Shown piece by piece: positions 21,276-32,093 of a DNA stretch of 64,000 nucleotides (the stretch's first letter is position 1; every line of letters begins with the position of its first letter). The stretch spans positions 756,001 to 820,000 of the forward strand of contig JAOTOM010005124.1 in NCBI GenBank assembly GCA_034440615.1, read 5' to 3'. The notes beneath the pieces were generated by a model. The model saw only the letters and a program-made list of their open reading frames with translations, made no database searches and was not told the DNA's origin. Position numbers and translations under genes: made by a program. This DNA comes from Ashinkailepas kermadecensis (taxonomy: Eukaryota > Arthropoda > Thecostraca > Neolepadidae).

Positions 21276-21663
21276 AATGACGTGACAGTCGTTAATTTTG
21301 CATTTGTCCAGAGTTGTGTACTCTGTACCTGTCCATAGTGGTGTATTCTGCAGATGTGAGGAAGATGAAATTATTCCGAGTAGCTCTGAAAGTTCAAGGA
21401 TGAAGCTACATTGTCATTATGTCCTTTACGGCGTCTTTCCATCCCATTCAGATCCTCCGCAGAACAAAATTATATAGTTTGGAATCAGATTGACCGATCG
21501 CCTCCCCCTCCCCCCTCCCCTCACGGCACTGCGAAAGATAGGGGATTCGTCAGCACTGCGAGCGTTAAATCAGATATAAATGCTGGTGGCGGCCAACTTC
21601 CGTAGAGAAACGATTTTAAAAAGGGAGTTTCCCACGTAATTTCCCTTTATAGGCCCGCCTCAC

Positions 21664-21813
21664 CTGAGACCTCGGCCGTCGTTGTCCCGAGCCTCCACCG
21701 TCAGCTGGTGCCGCGCAGCTGACTCGCGGTCCAACCCGTGGTCGTCGGTTGCCATGGTGATCTTGCCCGTGACAGAATCCAGTCGGAGGCTGACGGAGGA
21801 CGAGAACGGGCTG
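21664..21813 (-). CDS. Cadherin exon 11: core of EC5
   Basis: The acceptor is aaccacag|C and the donor is CTCAG|gtgagg; phase 2 in and out, 49 complete codons. It encodes SPFSSSVSLRLDSVTGKITM, HGLDRES, and ends HQLTVEARDNDGRGL. A second acceptor AG lies three bases further in and would remove one codon. No junction array is seen at this exon. Confidence 0.87.
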
Positions 21814-22016
21814 CTGTGGTTCAAGTCCAGAGGCGCAAAACTCCAGATATTCGGAGATCCATGGATCAAATGATTCACAGATCCAGGGATCCAGTTACCC
21901 ATGATTCAGAGATTCGGAGACATATCCTACACGTTGTGAAGGTGAAGAGAATTCCTTTCGAGACACATCTCAATGAAATGTTTTTTAGAGGCCGGGCAAT
22001 GCGTGTGCTTGACAAA

Positions 22017-22108
22017 AAAAAAGCATTGAGCCTGCATAGATTCGAACCAGCAGCCTGGACGTCGCATCCACGCGACGGCGGGTCATGTCATTGTATCACT
22101 CGGTCATG
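22017..22108 (-). pseudogene. tRNA-like sequence, probably SINE-derived
   Basis: The minus strand shows an A-box-like GACCGAGTGATACAATGA and a B-box GGTTCGAATC, followed by a run of T. It does not fold into a clean tRNA by eye. Confidence 0.4.
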
Positions 22109-22274
22109 GAAGGCTGTTGTAGCCTTTTCTACATAGTGAACGCATGATGTACCCGCAACAACTTTATGTCTAACATTGAACTCTGGCTTATAATTTTGTG
22201 TCAGACGACAAAGTTCAAAGCAAAGACCATGGCAGTTAAAAAAAACCTAGGAGGTCTCGATTGAAGAAACCTTG

Positions 22275-22452
22275 GGGCGGGGGTGGCCGAGTGGTTAAGG
22301 TGTTCGGCTCTGGCTACCAAGGTCCCGAGTTCAACACTCGCACCACTCAAGACATTTCCCTATCCCGCGAACCACCGGCGAAACAGTGTGGGCGGCGCCA
22401 TTAGCCGTGATCGTGCATAAAGTGCGTCGTAAAACATCCAATAAACAAACGC
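22275..22452 (+). mobile_element. SINE family C, full-length copy
   Basis: Head with GTGGCCGAGTGGTTAAGG (tRNA-Ser/Leu-type A box) and a GAGTTCAACACTCG B-box region. The body has GGCGGCGCCATTAGCCGTGA; the end is CCAATAAACAAAC. Perfect 14-bp target duplication TTGAAGAAACCTTG at 22261-22274 and 22453-22466. Confidence 0.9.
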
Positions 22453-22598
22453 TTGAAGAAACCTTGATGCTCGTGCAGCACATACGCCGCGTCCCACTTC
22501 TAAAAAAGTCATGAAAATAGTGCTTCTAATCATAGCTGATATGACGGCAAAACACAATATCGGAGCCAGTTAGATAAATATCAAGTCGTTAGGCCGCG

Positions 22599-22780
22599 TT
22601 ATTGTTTGTCTATTGGGTAGTTCACGACGCACATTATGCACGATCACGGCTAATGGCGCCGCCCACACTGTTTCGTCGGCGGGCCGCGGGATTAGGAAAT
22701 CTCTCGAATGGTGCGAGTGTTGAACCCGGGACCTTGGTATCCGGAGCTCAAAACCTTAACCAATCGGCCATCCCCGCCCC
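22599..22780 (-). mobile_element. SINE family C, full-length copy
   Basis: Minus-oriented copy of the element 150 bp away. Target duplication TTAGGCCGCG at 22589-22598 and 22781-22790. Confidence 0.9.
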
Positions 22781-22790
22781 TTAGGCCGCG

Positions 22791-23160
22791 CTTGACGTAA
22801 CGCACTCAGGCACTTACAAAATTTCTTGGAATATTTCGTTTTCTAATTACATAGCCTTTATGTATGGATCCCATAGCTTCGTACCTAATGCTATCGGCAA
22901 CAGTTGATCTCTGGACCGTTAGTTTTTGACATGCGTATGCCTTGATCTGTCCATCTCGAGACCTCTGAAGCTATGCACAACTGGATCCCTGGATATGTGA
23001 ATCATTTGATCCATGGATCCATGAATATCTAAATATATGGATAACTGGATACTGGAGGACGCTGAACGCAACGCTTATTGCACGACCGTACATCGACACA
23101 CACACGTCCTGAGCTCCGCGTACCCATGTCAGAGAGTGTACTATAGCACCCGACGTCACT
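22791..23160. other. Intron without recognised features
   Basis: Unique sequence. TGGATCCATGGATC-type short repeats near 22985-23050 echo similar words at 21850-21900. Confidence 0.5.
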
Positions 23161-23163
23161 CAC

Positions 23164-23291
23164 ACTTGCGCCAAGTCGCCGGTGATGTCGGTGAAGCGCA
23201 CGCCGTCGGTGCCGAAGACGCCGGAGTCGGGATCCAGGGCCTGGACCGACGTCACTAGTGCGCCGCGGCGTACGTTCTCCGGCACGGATAC
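23164..23291 (-). CDS. Cadherin exon 10: start of EC5
   Basis: The acceptor is tgcgccag|GTATCC and the donor is GCGCAAGT|gtgagt; phase 0 in, phase 2 out. It encodes VSVPENVRRGALVTSVQALD, the DPDSGVFG calcium motif, and ends TDITGDLAQ. A partial copy of the acceptor and the first 60-odd bases lies immediately upstream (23310-23400). It runs into a stop after ALDSD, so it cannot be a working exon. Confidence 0.86.
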
Positions 23292-23309
23292 CTGGCGCAG
23301 AGCGTGCGG

Positions 23310-23400
23310 TCAGTCAGTCGGAATCCAGCGCCTGGACCGACGTCACCAGTGCGCCGCGGCGTACGTTCTCCGGCACGGATACCTGGCGCAGCGCGTGCGG
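23310..23400 (-). pseudogene. Partial tandem copy of exon 10
   Basis: Second copy of the exon 10 acceptor and first 60-odd bases (VSVPENVRRGALVTSVQALD), about 88 bp upstream. It meets TGA directly after SD. Confidence 0.87.
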
Positions 23401-23675
23401 CGGTCAGTCAGGCTGTCGTCGCAGCGAGAGATCACGCGTGACGTAGTAAGTCGCACCACGTGACGTAGACGTGACTACCGGATCAAGTTGTACCTGTCAT
23501 CGGGCTGACGCTGAAAAGCGACGGCTCTTCACGAACGTCTTCATTCAGCTGTGTCCATATAGCCTGATGTGGTTTTGCTTGTATGTTACAAGAGTGTTGT
23601 GGTCATTGAGGAACGTGGAAGGTCGCGAATTAGTGTTCAACGCAGCTTGGTCAACTTGTATATATGATAAGCTAT

Positions 23676-23678
<3 letters not shown>

Positions 23679-23751
<73 letters not shown>
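23679..23751. repeat. (AT)n microsatellite
   Basis: Pure AT dinucleotides in the intron between exons 9 and 10. Confidence 0.97.
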
Positions 23752-23755
<4 letters not shown>

Positions 23756-24017
23756 GGGATCTTTTGTTCCTGATAACAACTCCAACACACTTAACATTAG
23801 CATGTCATCGCAATGGTGTTGCAACATGTTAACCGAATCAAAACCAGGCCGGTCCCCATTTTTACTCCAAGTCCGACTTGGACTGAGCCACATGGAGTTG
23901 GCTGCAGCTTCCCTATTCTTGCTGACTTTACTTTACTCTACTTACTTTACTTTACTACTGCCCTACTTTTACTAAACAAGTATTTGTGGAGTCATCACAG
24001 GCCTGCCATCACAGGCG

Positions 24018-24070
24018 TGCTTAGAGATGGACACAGGTGGACACAGGTGGACACAGGTGGACACAGGTGT
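24018..24070. repeat. 10-bp TGGACACAGG repeat
   Basis: Four to five perfect units. Confidence 0.9.
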
Positions 24071-24349
24071 GGAGAAGAGACGGAAGGCAGGAAAAACAAG
24101 CAGGAACAGACAGTACAAGGAACAGAGACAGACGGGACACAGGGCCAGATGCATACGGAATAGAGGCACAGCGGCGTGGAGATACACGGTGAAAAATAGG
24201 AGAGAAACATATAAAAATGGCCGGAAAGTAGAGAAAGAGAAGGAGAGCAATGGAGGTCGAAATTAATGTAAATAGAGACAGACGGATGCAGGTCAGCGAA
24301 AGGAAAAGAGGCGGGTTAGCCTGAGGTAGACGTCTAGAGATGAAAACAG

Positions 24350-25085
24350 ATGTAGGTGACTAAAAAGCCAGGGTAGTCAGAGGTAGACATCTGGACATGG
24401 ACACAGATGGAGGCGTCTAAGGAGACTGGGTAGTCAGAGGTGGACATCTAGACATGGACACAGGTGGAGGCACCTGATAAACGGGCAGTCGGAGGTAGAC
24501 ATCTGGACATGGACATAGATGGAGGTGGCTAAGGAGGCTGGGTAGTCAGAGGTGGACATCTAGACATGGACACAGGTGGAGGCACCTGATAGACGGGCAG
24601 TCGGAGGTAGACATCTGGACATGGACATAGATGGAGGTGGCTAAGGAGGCTGGGTAGTCAGAGGTGGACATCTAGACATGGACACAGGTGGAGGCACCTG
24701 ATAGACGGGCAGTCGGAGGTAGACATCTGGACATGGACATAGATGGAGGTGGCTAAGGAGGCTGGGTAGTCAGAGGTGGACATCTAGACATGGACACAGA
24801 TGGAGGCACCTGATAGACGGGCAGTCGGAGGTAGACATCTGGACATGGACATAGATGGAGGTGGCTAAGGAGGCTGGGTAGTCAGAGGTGGACATCTAGA
24901 CATGGACACAGGTGGAGGCACCTGATAGACGGGCAGTCGGAGGTAGACATCTGGACATGGACATAGATGGAGGTGGCTAAGGAGACTGGGTAGTCAGAGG
25001 TGGACATCTAGACATGGACACAGATGAAGGCGGCTAAAGAGACGGCGTAGTCAAAGGTAGACATCTAGAGATAAACACAGATGGA
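24350..25085. repeat. 112-bp minisatellite
   Basis: Six units of two related halves: GGTAGTCAGAGGTGGACATC with TAGACATGGACACAGGTGG, and GCAGTCGGAGGTAGACATCT with GGACATGGACATAGATGG. The last units are degenerate. Confidence 0.93.
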
Positions 25086-25154
25086 GGGGGCTAAAGAGAC
25101 CAGGTAGTCAGCGGTAGACATATAGACCCGAACACATAGAGGTTGCTAAAGAGT

Positions 25155-25213
25155 TAGTTAGATATTTGGGCTTTAGGGTGCATCGACCACGTTGATCATA
25201 TAGCGCCCATAAG
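25155..25213 (-). mobile_element. SINE 3'-tail fragment
   Basis: TTAGATATTTGGGCTTTAGG through GATCATATAGCGCCCATA, the shared tail. Likely target duplication AGGTTGCTAAAGAG / AGGTGGCTACAGAG (12 of 14 bases). Confidence 0.75.
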
Positions 25214-25239
25214 GTGGCTACAGAGACGCATCACCGTAC

Positions 25240-25367
25240 CACATATCTGGACTCGGCGAACTGGGGGACGTTGTCGTTGGCGTCGCGAACGTAGAGCACG
25301 ACCTGAGCGCGGGACGACTTGGCGCCGGCCGAGGTCGTCTCCTCCGCCACCAGGCTGAAGTTGACCT
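25240..25367 (-). CDS. Cadherin exon 9: EC4/EC5 linker
   Basis: The acceptor is cctcgacag|AG and the donor is TATGTG|gtacgg; phase 1 in, phase 0 out. The split codon gives Glu, so exon 8 to 9 reads KVK-E-VNFSLVAEET. It continues AQVVLYVRDANDNVPQF, a DANDNVP linker, and stops at ESRYV. An 11-bp array (25546-25690) lies on the acceptor side and a 112-bp array (24350-25085) on the donor side. Neither is obviously copied from the junction. Confidence 0.86.
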
Positions 25368-25545
25368 CTGTCGAGGTCACAGAGCGCGGTCAACACACCT
25401 CGCGGCATGGCAGTGCCGTGAAACAGCGTGGGAAGGCTGCAACTGAACATAGAGACGGATGCTTTCTTGCGCTCGGCCGAATGTTTTTTTGCAAATGTTA
25501 TGCGGAGGGGCGCACGGTAAACGCATGCGGATGGGCTAGCATCTG

Positions 25546-25690
25546 GACACAGGCATCTGGACAGCATCTGGACAGCATCTGGACAGCATCTGGACAGCAT
25601 CTGGACAGCATCTGGACAGCATCTGGACAGCATCTGGACAGCATCTGGACAGCATCTGGACAGCATCTGGACAGCATCTGGACACAATGT
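25546..25690. repeat. 11-bp CAGCATCTGGA array
   Basis: About 12 perfect tandem units on the acceptor side of exon 9. Confidence 0.97.
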
Positions 25691-25924
25691 TCAGATGTGT
25701 CCGTGTCTACCCAAAGGATTTTCGGCCGAAGGCGTCCCTCCACACTATCGCAGTGGCGCGCCTCCTGGAAAGTGCCCCCCCCCCCCCCCATCCACATGCT
25801 AATTCCTGGATCAGCCACAGCGCCCACCTGTGACCCCTCCCCATGACAATTCCTGGTTCCGTCCCTGCGCCGCCTCCAAAAGCAAATCCCTGGATCCGCC
25901 CCTGCGCCGTCTGCGCCGCCTCAC

Positions 25925-26063
25925 CTTTGACCTTCTCGAAGTCGAGCAGGCTGGGGTCGCGCACCCGGATCAGAAAGGTCGCCTCGTTCACGCCCTCCGG
26001 CGGCGTGACTTCAAACAGGCCGCCGTCACCCTCCAAGTACATTCGGAACGTGCCGTTTGTGCC
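25925..26063 (-). CDS. Cadherin exon 8: core of EC4
   Basis: The acceptor is tcgcttcag|GGC and the donor is GTCAAAG|gtgagg; phase 0 in, phase 1 out, 46 codons plus one base. It encodes GTNGTFRMYLEGDGGLFEV, then NEATFLIRVRDP and LLDFEKVK. In this atypical repeat LDFEKV replaces LDRE. The same wording occurs at the equivalent position in the arthropod proteins I remember, which supports the family guess. Confidence 0.88.
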
Positions 26064-26109
26064 CTGAAGCGATACGCGACCGGGTCTGATATCGCGAGGA
26101 ACATCTGCG

Positions 26110-26930
26110 AGACACGAGGGCGTTACTCATGTTCATAATAAAGATTTAGTGTGGCATCAGCCTACAGCTAGCGCCTCAAGTCGGTCACCACGTTGTGTGT
26201 CCTTTTTTATTCTCACCTGTGCCAAGGTTGACTCGGCGTTGAGGGAGTTTTACCTCTCGCCACCGGCTGTTTTTTGCTCAGCTAAATCGATCACTATGCG
26301 ATGCAGCGCACGCAGGTCTTCAGTACCACTCCGGGTATCAATTATACATCTTGGCCCAAGCTTTTCCGAGAGTTCTCCTCGGGGCACTAGTTATGACGTC
26401 ATCAAGGTCATGTCTTCCATTTCGACACTCTTAAACTATATGTTTCTGCTCCGCGTGGATGAACTGAAGCAACAGCATGCTTCTGTGTCCACGTGTGTGC
26501 CAGAATGACACTTGAGGGTCTTGTGGATTCACATGGAATCAATGCTGGCCAGCCTTGACCTCACGCGAGGTATCATACGTTTCCGGATTTCACCAGTGGA
26601 GCCAATTGGTGGGGACACGTAGTGAATCCAACTGCGTGGTATCTGGCCGATCCTACCAGCGTATGTAGGGTACCAGCGTTCATCTTGCATTCCCTGCCAG
26701 CGTGTGTATGGTACGAATGTTTATCTGGTCGGCCATATGCCAGCGTATGAAAGGCACGAACGTTCATACGACCGGCCATACCAGGTTTCACGCTAAGTCT
26801 CTCAAATTGACGAGGTGGTCATTAATCTCATCAGCAATGCAGTTCGATGAATGTACCGTATCCGAAATTACGTCATCTCTCCACTGAACACAAACGCATT
26901 GACCTCTAGCCTATTGTCTCCCATCGCGCA
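26110..26930. other. Intron without recognised features
   Basis: Unique sequence between exons 7 and 8. CCAGCGTATG words recur four times at 26655-26780. Confidence 0.55.
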
Positions 26931-27054
26931 CACGATTCCACCCCCTGACCGCCCCCCCCTCGCACACGATCCCCCAGCCCGCCCTTTGCCCTGCGTGGAC
27001 ATCGACCCACACTATCCCGAACCCCCACCGTGCGACCTGCGCCGCCTCGCGCAC

Positions 27055-27243
27055 CTGGTCGTAGTCGTACACCTGCGGCCGGGCGGAGCCTAGCAGGGTC
27101 ACCGGCAGATGTCTCTGCGCCGCCTCGCTGATCTCGGCCGTGTAGAGGGCGCTGCGGAACGTCGGCGTCTCGTCGTTGACGTCCGTCAGGATGACGGTGG
27201 CCTGCGTGGTGACGTGGGCCGCCTCGGTGCCCGCCTCGCGCGC
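27055..27243 (-). CDS. Cadherin exon 7: EC3/EC4 linker
   Basis: The acceptor is cgctgcag|GCG and the donor is GACCAG|gtgcgc; phase 0 at both ends, 63 codons. It encodes AREAGTEAAHVTTQATVIL, then TDVNDETPTFRSALYTAEIS and PVTLLG, ending VYDYDQ. An alternative donor six codons earlier (CCGCAG|gtgtac) exists, but the chosen one joins naturally to exon 8 as YDYDQ|GTNGTF. Confidence 0.87.
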
Positions 27244-27373
27244 CTGCAGCGACGTCAGGGTCGGGTGACGTCAGACTGACGTCAGCCGGTCGGGGTGTGA
27301 CGTCACCCCAGAACGGGACCGCTTTTGGTGTTGCTACACTGCGATGGGCAGGTGCTGATGATCGAAGCCCGGT

Positions 27374-27432
27374 TGGTTGGTTGGTTATTTGGGCTTAGGA
27401 GCGCTTCGACTGCGTTGGTCATGCAGCGCCCA
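27374..27432 (-). mobile_element. SINE 3'-tail fragment with perfect TSD
   Basis: 59 bp of the tail (GGTTATTTGGGCTTAGGAGC to GTTGGTCATGCAGCGCCCA), flanked by 13-bp duplications ATCGAAGCCCGGT at 27361-27373 and 27433-27445. An opposite-strand tail-like CCCAAATAACAACAAC follows at about 27462, then AAC-type simple repeats to 27540. Confidence 0.9.
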
Positions 27433-28082
27433 ATCGAAGCCCGGTCGAACCTTCCTCGAGCCCAAATAACAACAACAACAACGATAACGACAACAACAAC
27501 GACAAAAACAACGACAACAGCAACAGCAACAGCAGCACTCTGATGAGATGGGGTGAAGTAGCGAACAGTTTCGTTGCCAAAGCTGTATACCCAATGCGCT
27601 TGTCCTCCGTGATAATCACCCTATCCGGAGAGTGGCCAGGTATTTTTGCGCTGTGAGGACGAGTCTACGTGTAGACACGCTCGCCATGCTCAGATGATGA
27701 GATTGGGGCGGATGCGGACGAGTTCCACAGTGACGATTATACCAATTTCCCATCATGTACATCCTGCTCTATACGCTATTTTCCCCTATCGGCAGCAAAC
27801 CCAGGTCATAGAGCCACTGACCTAGTCGAAGAAACGCTACTGAGCACCGAAACTTGCAACCATAGCATTTAAATAACGACAGCAAATTGGCAGCAACCAA
27901 TTACGGCATCCATATTTTTGCCATACATATCGTATTTATCAGTTACCCCATCGAACTGCGAATGATTGTGATTGACTGACGGACAGATTCGGTAACTTCA
28001 GCTATATTATAAGTCACGCAATCCACTGCTCACATGCATCGGTGCAATCTTGTAGCGAATGACTGATCTTCCCCGAATGCTC

Positions 28083-28136
28083 TAGATTGACCGATTGACT
28101 GATTGACTGATTGACCGATTGACAGATTGACTGACT
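28083..28136. repeat. 8-bp GATTGACT repeat
   Basis: Six to seven units of GATTGAC(T/C). The sequence 27550-28080 beyond it shows nothing recognised. Confidence 0.9.
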
Positions 28137-28157
28137 GTGCTGCGTCCTCAGACTCAC

Positions 28158-28327
28158 GCCGACGGTCAGGATGTAGGCGCCGTTCGTCTCGATGCGCCGC
28201 TCCCGGTCCAGCTCGCCCGCCACGTAGATGACGCCACTGGTGGCGTTCATGTTGAAGATGGCGCCACCATCCATCAGCCGGTATTCTATTGGTGCGTTTA
28301 CCCCCCTGTCGCCGTCGACGGCTAGAA
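28158..28327 (-). CDS. Cadherin exon 6: core of EC3
   Basis: The acceptor is accgtgcag|TT and the donor is GTCGGC|gtgagt; phase 1 in, phase 0 out, two bases plus 56 codons. It encodes VLAVDGDRGVNAPIEYRL, the DxDxGxN calcium motif, then GAIFNMNATSGVIYV and GELDRE, and ends TNGAYILTVG. This is a canonical cadherin repeat core. A short 8-bp GATTGACT array lies in the intron just downstream (28083-28136). Confidence 0.89.
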
Positions 28328-28334
28328 CTGCACG

Positions 28335-28800
28335 GTGCGGGGGGGGGGGGGGGGGGGGAGTGATTGCGACGGCGACATCTATGACCAGAGCATTAGTGGC
28401 AGCTTGGCCTGTCCATTTAGAGTCTGGCCAGTATGGGCAAACACTTTACAAACATGGCATCGACAGACAAAAGCACACTTCCTGTGATATCCAAAGCTCG
28501 CCGTCCTCACCCATGACGTCAATACACTTCAGGACCTGAGCCGACTTGAATGACCTGGCCAGGCTGGCCTTGTATAATCTGACTGACCTGACAAAAGCAC
28601 AAATGACCTGACATTGATAGAATGACCTACCATGACCTGACAGGTCAAAGCTAGCCTGACATAATCTGACTGACGTAACATGACTTGACTGACCTGGCGT
28701 CGTCTGATCGAGCTTAGAAGGTCGATTTGATCTTAAATGACGTTCGACGTGACCTCATATCGCTCAATTGGCCACACAAGGGCTGACTGAACTTGGGTTT
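28335..28800. other. Intron with TGACCTGAC-type degenerate repeats
   Basis: A run of about 22 G at 28336-28360, then loosely repeated AATGACCTGAC words at 28540-28720. No exon seen. Confidence 0.6.
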
Positions 28801-28810
28801 ACTCACTGAC

Positions 28811-28930
28811 CTTGCATGACCTGAGAGCCCACGGGCAAGTCCTCCGGAATTCGAGTCACCGGCGGAACTACGAGGAACTCGGCGGGCGTGTCTGGTACGT
28901 CCTCCACACGCACCACCACCGCCGCCGTCG
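28811..28930 (-). CDS. Cadherin exon 5: EC2/EC3 linker
   Basis: The acceptor is gatccacag|CG and the donor is ATGCAAG|gtcagt; phase 1 in and out, 39 complete codons. It encodes TAAVVVRVEDVPDTPAEF, in which the usual DVNDNAP is DVPDTPA, followed by the EC3 start VTRIPEDLPVGSQVMQ. The intron between this exon and exon 4 is about 4.5 kb and contains the LINE insertion at 29040-32262. Confidence 0.87.
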
Positions 28931-29761
28931 CTGTGGATCAAGGTCATAAAGACATAAAGAGACATAAAAGATCGGTGCAACTATGAGCCACAAGGGCCCT
29001 TCTTGGTTGCACTTTGGACACTGAACCAGTTGCCCACCAAATATGTCAATCAACCCTCCCTGGAATACAGAAAAACAAGCCCCCTATTCTTATAATGATT
29101 GTCTATGCCGTTTTTAAAGATGTTCAGTGTGTTGCTACTGACAATGGTTCCTGGCAGCTGGTTCCAGTGTTCTACTACCCTGTTGGTGAGGAAAGACTGT
29201 CTTGACCTTGTCCTGCTGTGATTAACTTTAATTTTAAATTGATGACCTCTAATTGTATCATTTCTGTTAAATGCAAACATTTCCCTCATATATCCCTGTT
29301 CCTGACCATGAACAAATTTAAAAACCTCCATGAGATCTCCTCTCAGCCTTCTATATCTAAGTGAAAACATTAAATTTCTTCAATCTTTCCTCATATGCCA
29401 GGTTGCCTATACCATTAACCATTTGTGTTGCCCTCTTTTGTACTCTCTCTAAAAGCCAACAATCTTTCTCATAACTAGGGGACCAAGCTTGGACACAGTA
29501 TTCCAAATGTGGCCTGACATATGCACAGTAAAGCTTCCTGATGACCCCCTCACTTTTGTATGACACATTCCTCTGTATTGCCCCAAGCATTCTTAGTGCC
29601 TTCTTCCTGGCTTCTTTGGTCTGTTCTGATGCCCCAATCTTGTGTTCAAAATAACACCTGAGTCCTTCTCCTGCTGAGTCACAGATAGTACTTGGCCACC
29701 TATCAAGTATGGAGCCTTCATATGCTGCCTACCTACATGCATGACTTTGCACTTATCAAAA

Positions 29762-30259
29762 TTAAACTTCATTTGCCATTTTTTCGTACCACTTCACAAG
29801 CTCGTCTAAGTCTTTCTGCAGCAAAACCTGCTCATTGTGCCCTGTTATTGCCCTAAAGATCTTCAAACGATCCGCAAATTTCAAAACCTTACTGCTTAGG
29901 CCACATTCAATGCTATTCACATATATAATGAACAATAGTGGCCTCAGTACCGACCCCTGGGCGACTCCACTAAGAACATTTTCCCATGATGACTTTGTAC
30001 CATTTAGCATCACTCTCTGCTGTCTATCTGAAAGCCACAACTCTATCCATTTTAGGATGCTACCTGCAATACCGTGGACCTGAAGCTGCATCATTAACCC
30101 TTTATGGGGTACCTTGTCAAAGGCCTTACTAAAGTCCAGAAATACTACATCAACCTGATTTCCCTCATCAAATTGTTCTGTAACAAAATTCAAAAAGTCC
30201 AAGAGATTTGTGAGACACGATCGCCCTTTTCTAAACCCATGTTGAGCATCTTGAATCAA
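29762..30259 (-). pseudogene. Reverse transcriptase palm fragment of the LINE
   Basis: The longest intact stretch of the element's RT domain (about 165 residues). It shows FLDFSKAFDKVPH, the first catalytic Asp motif, and SGVAQGSVL. The second motif is KFADRLKIF, where the family normally has FADD, so one metal-binding Asp is lost. In life the protein would copy the element's RNA into the genome. Confidence 0.9.
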
Positions 30260-31190
30260 TCTGTTTCCTTCCAGAAAACTAACTATTCATCCTTGATAAT
30301 TGATTCGAGTACCTTGCAGACTAGGTATGTGAGGTTTACTGGCCTATAGTTTTCAACTTTCCCTCATTCTCCTTTCTTGAAAATAGGAACTACATTTGCC
30401 CTTTTCCAATCTGTTGAAATTTGATTTTGTGAAACTGATCTACAAAATATTATACTAAGTATAATTGCCAGTTCATTTTCAGCTTCCCGCAATACCATAG
30501 CATAAATTCCATCAGGTCCTGCTGCCTTGTTTGGCTTTATTTTTATGATATAATTGAAAACAACATCACTATCAATGAAATCAACATCGTGTATCTGATC
30601 ACCTGTCACTGAACTGTGGTTCACGGTTGGCAGATTAGTCACATCCTCCACTGTAAACACTGATTTAAACTGCTTGCTCAGCTCCTCAACCATCTCACCA
30701 TCCTCACTCAATATAGTCCCATTTACTTCCAGTGGACCAATTGTGCTTGAGACTTTACTTAGCTTGTAGAAACTAAAGAACTTTTTACTGTCCACATTAC
30801 AGTTCCTAGCCAAATCCAATTATTTTGCTCGCTTTGCTGCTCTTGTTTTCTGCTTCACAGCATCTCTAGCTTTTTTATACGACTTTAGATTTACGATATT
30901 TGAAGCTTCCTTAAATACTCTAAATGCATCTTTCTTTGCCTTAATTGCTTTCATCAAATCTGGTGTAAGCCATGCTGGCTTTCCTACCCTTCTTTTGCGC
31001 CTTTGCTTTTGGGGGACATGTCTAATCTGAATTTCCCTCAAGTAAGATTTGAACTTTTCCCACATTTCACAGGCATTTAAATCAAAGAATTCTTCTTCCC
31101 ATTTGATGGCACTTAAAGCCTCTCTCATGCAGTCAAAGTCTGCCCTGTTATAATTTGGAATCTTTGCCAAATTATCCTTGATTGTCCTTG

Positions 31191-32093
31191 CTACTTTGCC
31201 TTGAATCTCACTATGTTTTGGTCACTTCTTCCCAGAGTTTCTCCTACAGTCAAGTCTTGAACTAAATCACTTAAATCTGAGAAGACAAGGTCCAAGAATG
31301 AGCCCTGCCTGGTTGGTTCCGTTACAAACTGGTGTAAGAACAAGTCCTCTTCAAGGCATTTCCTAAACAGTTTACATGATGGGGAGCCAACACCAACATT
31401 TTCATATCCTTTTAGATTAGAGTCACCAAGAATAAGGCATTTCCTCTGAAAGTTTCTACTGATTTCCTCACAAATCACTTTATCGAGCTCCAGTTGCTGA
31501 GAATGTGGCAAGGTTCCTGATCGATACAAAGCTCCTATCCTCAGTTTATTGCTGTTGCCTTTTCCACAGCAACATCAAGCCAAATGGACTCCACAGACAC
31601 ATTTTTTACCCCATCTGCTACTTTTTGAGAACTGTATAAGCTATTCACATAGAGCATTACACCACCCCCTTTCACTTCTGGACCCCTATCGCATGAAAAC
31701 ATATTGTATCCCTGGATCTCATATTCCTGCAAGTTATCCCCAAAATATCCCTCACTGACCCATGTTGTTGTTATTGGGGTTTAGGGGCGCATCATCACTG
31801 ACCCATGCCTCAGTAATGCAAACAAAATCTGGTTTCTCCTCAGCAACATAACACTTGAACTCATCAAATTTGGATCGAATGCTCTGGGCATTAAGCATCA
31901 TACACTTAACAAAAGTTCCATAACACTCTTTGGCTTTTTCATGTTGAGTAGCTCTATCATCTCTGGATGAGCTACCACTCTGCCCCCTTGATCTACTGCT
32001 ATCCCCATTTGCTGACTGTGAGGTTCTATTGCCTATGCTGTCACTATCGGCATATCCCTGAGATGGCAATGCCACTCCTTCCCCTCGCCCCAA
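31191..32093 (-). pseudogene. AP-endonuclease domain of the LINE, broken
   Basis: Three frame pieces of an APE-like endonuclease, which nicks target DNA for insertion. The first piece begins with a Ser/Arg-rich leader and LNAQSIRSKF. The middle has GGGVMLYV. The last has LILGDSN and SDQNIVRF in place of the usual SDH. A SINE tail is inserted in it at 31765-31794. Confidence 0.85.
31765..31794 (-). mobile_element. 30-bp SINE tail nested in the LINE
   Basis: Only 30 bp (TTGTTGTTATTGGGGTTTAG then GGGCGCATCA), flanked by perfect 13-bp duplications TCACTGACCCATG at 31752-31764 and 31795-31807. An extremely 5'-truncated insertion. Confidence 0.9.
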
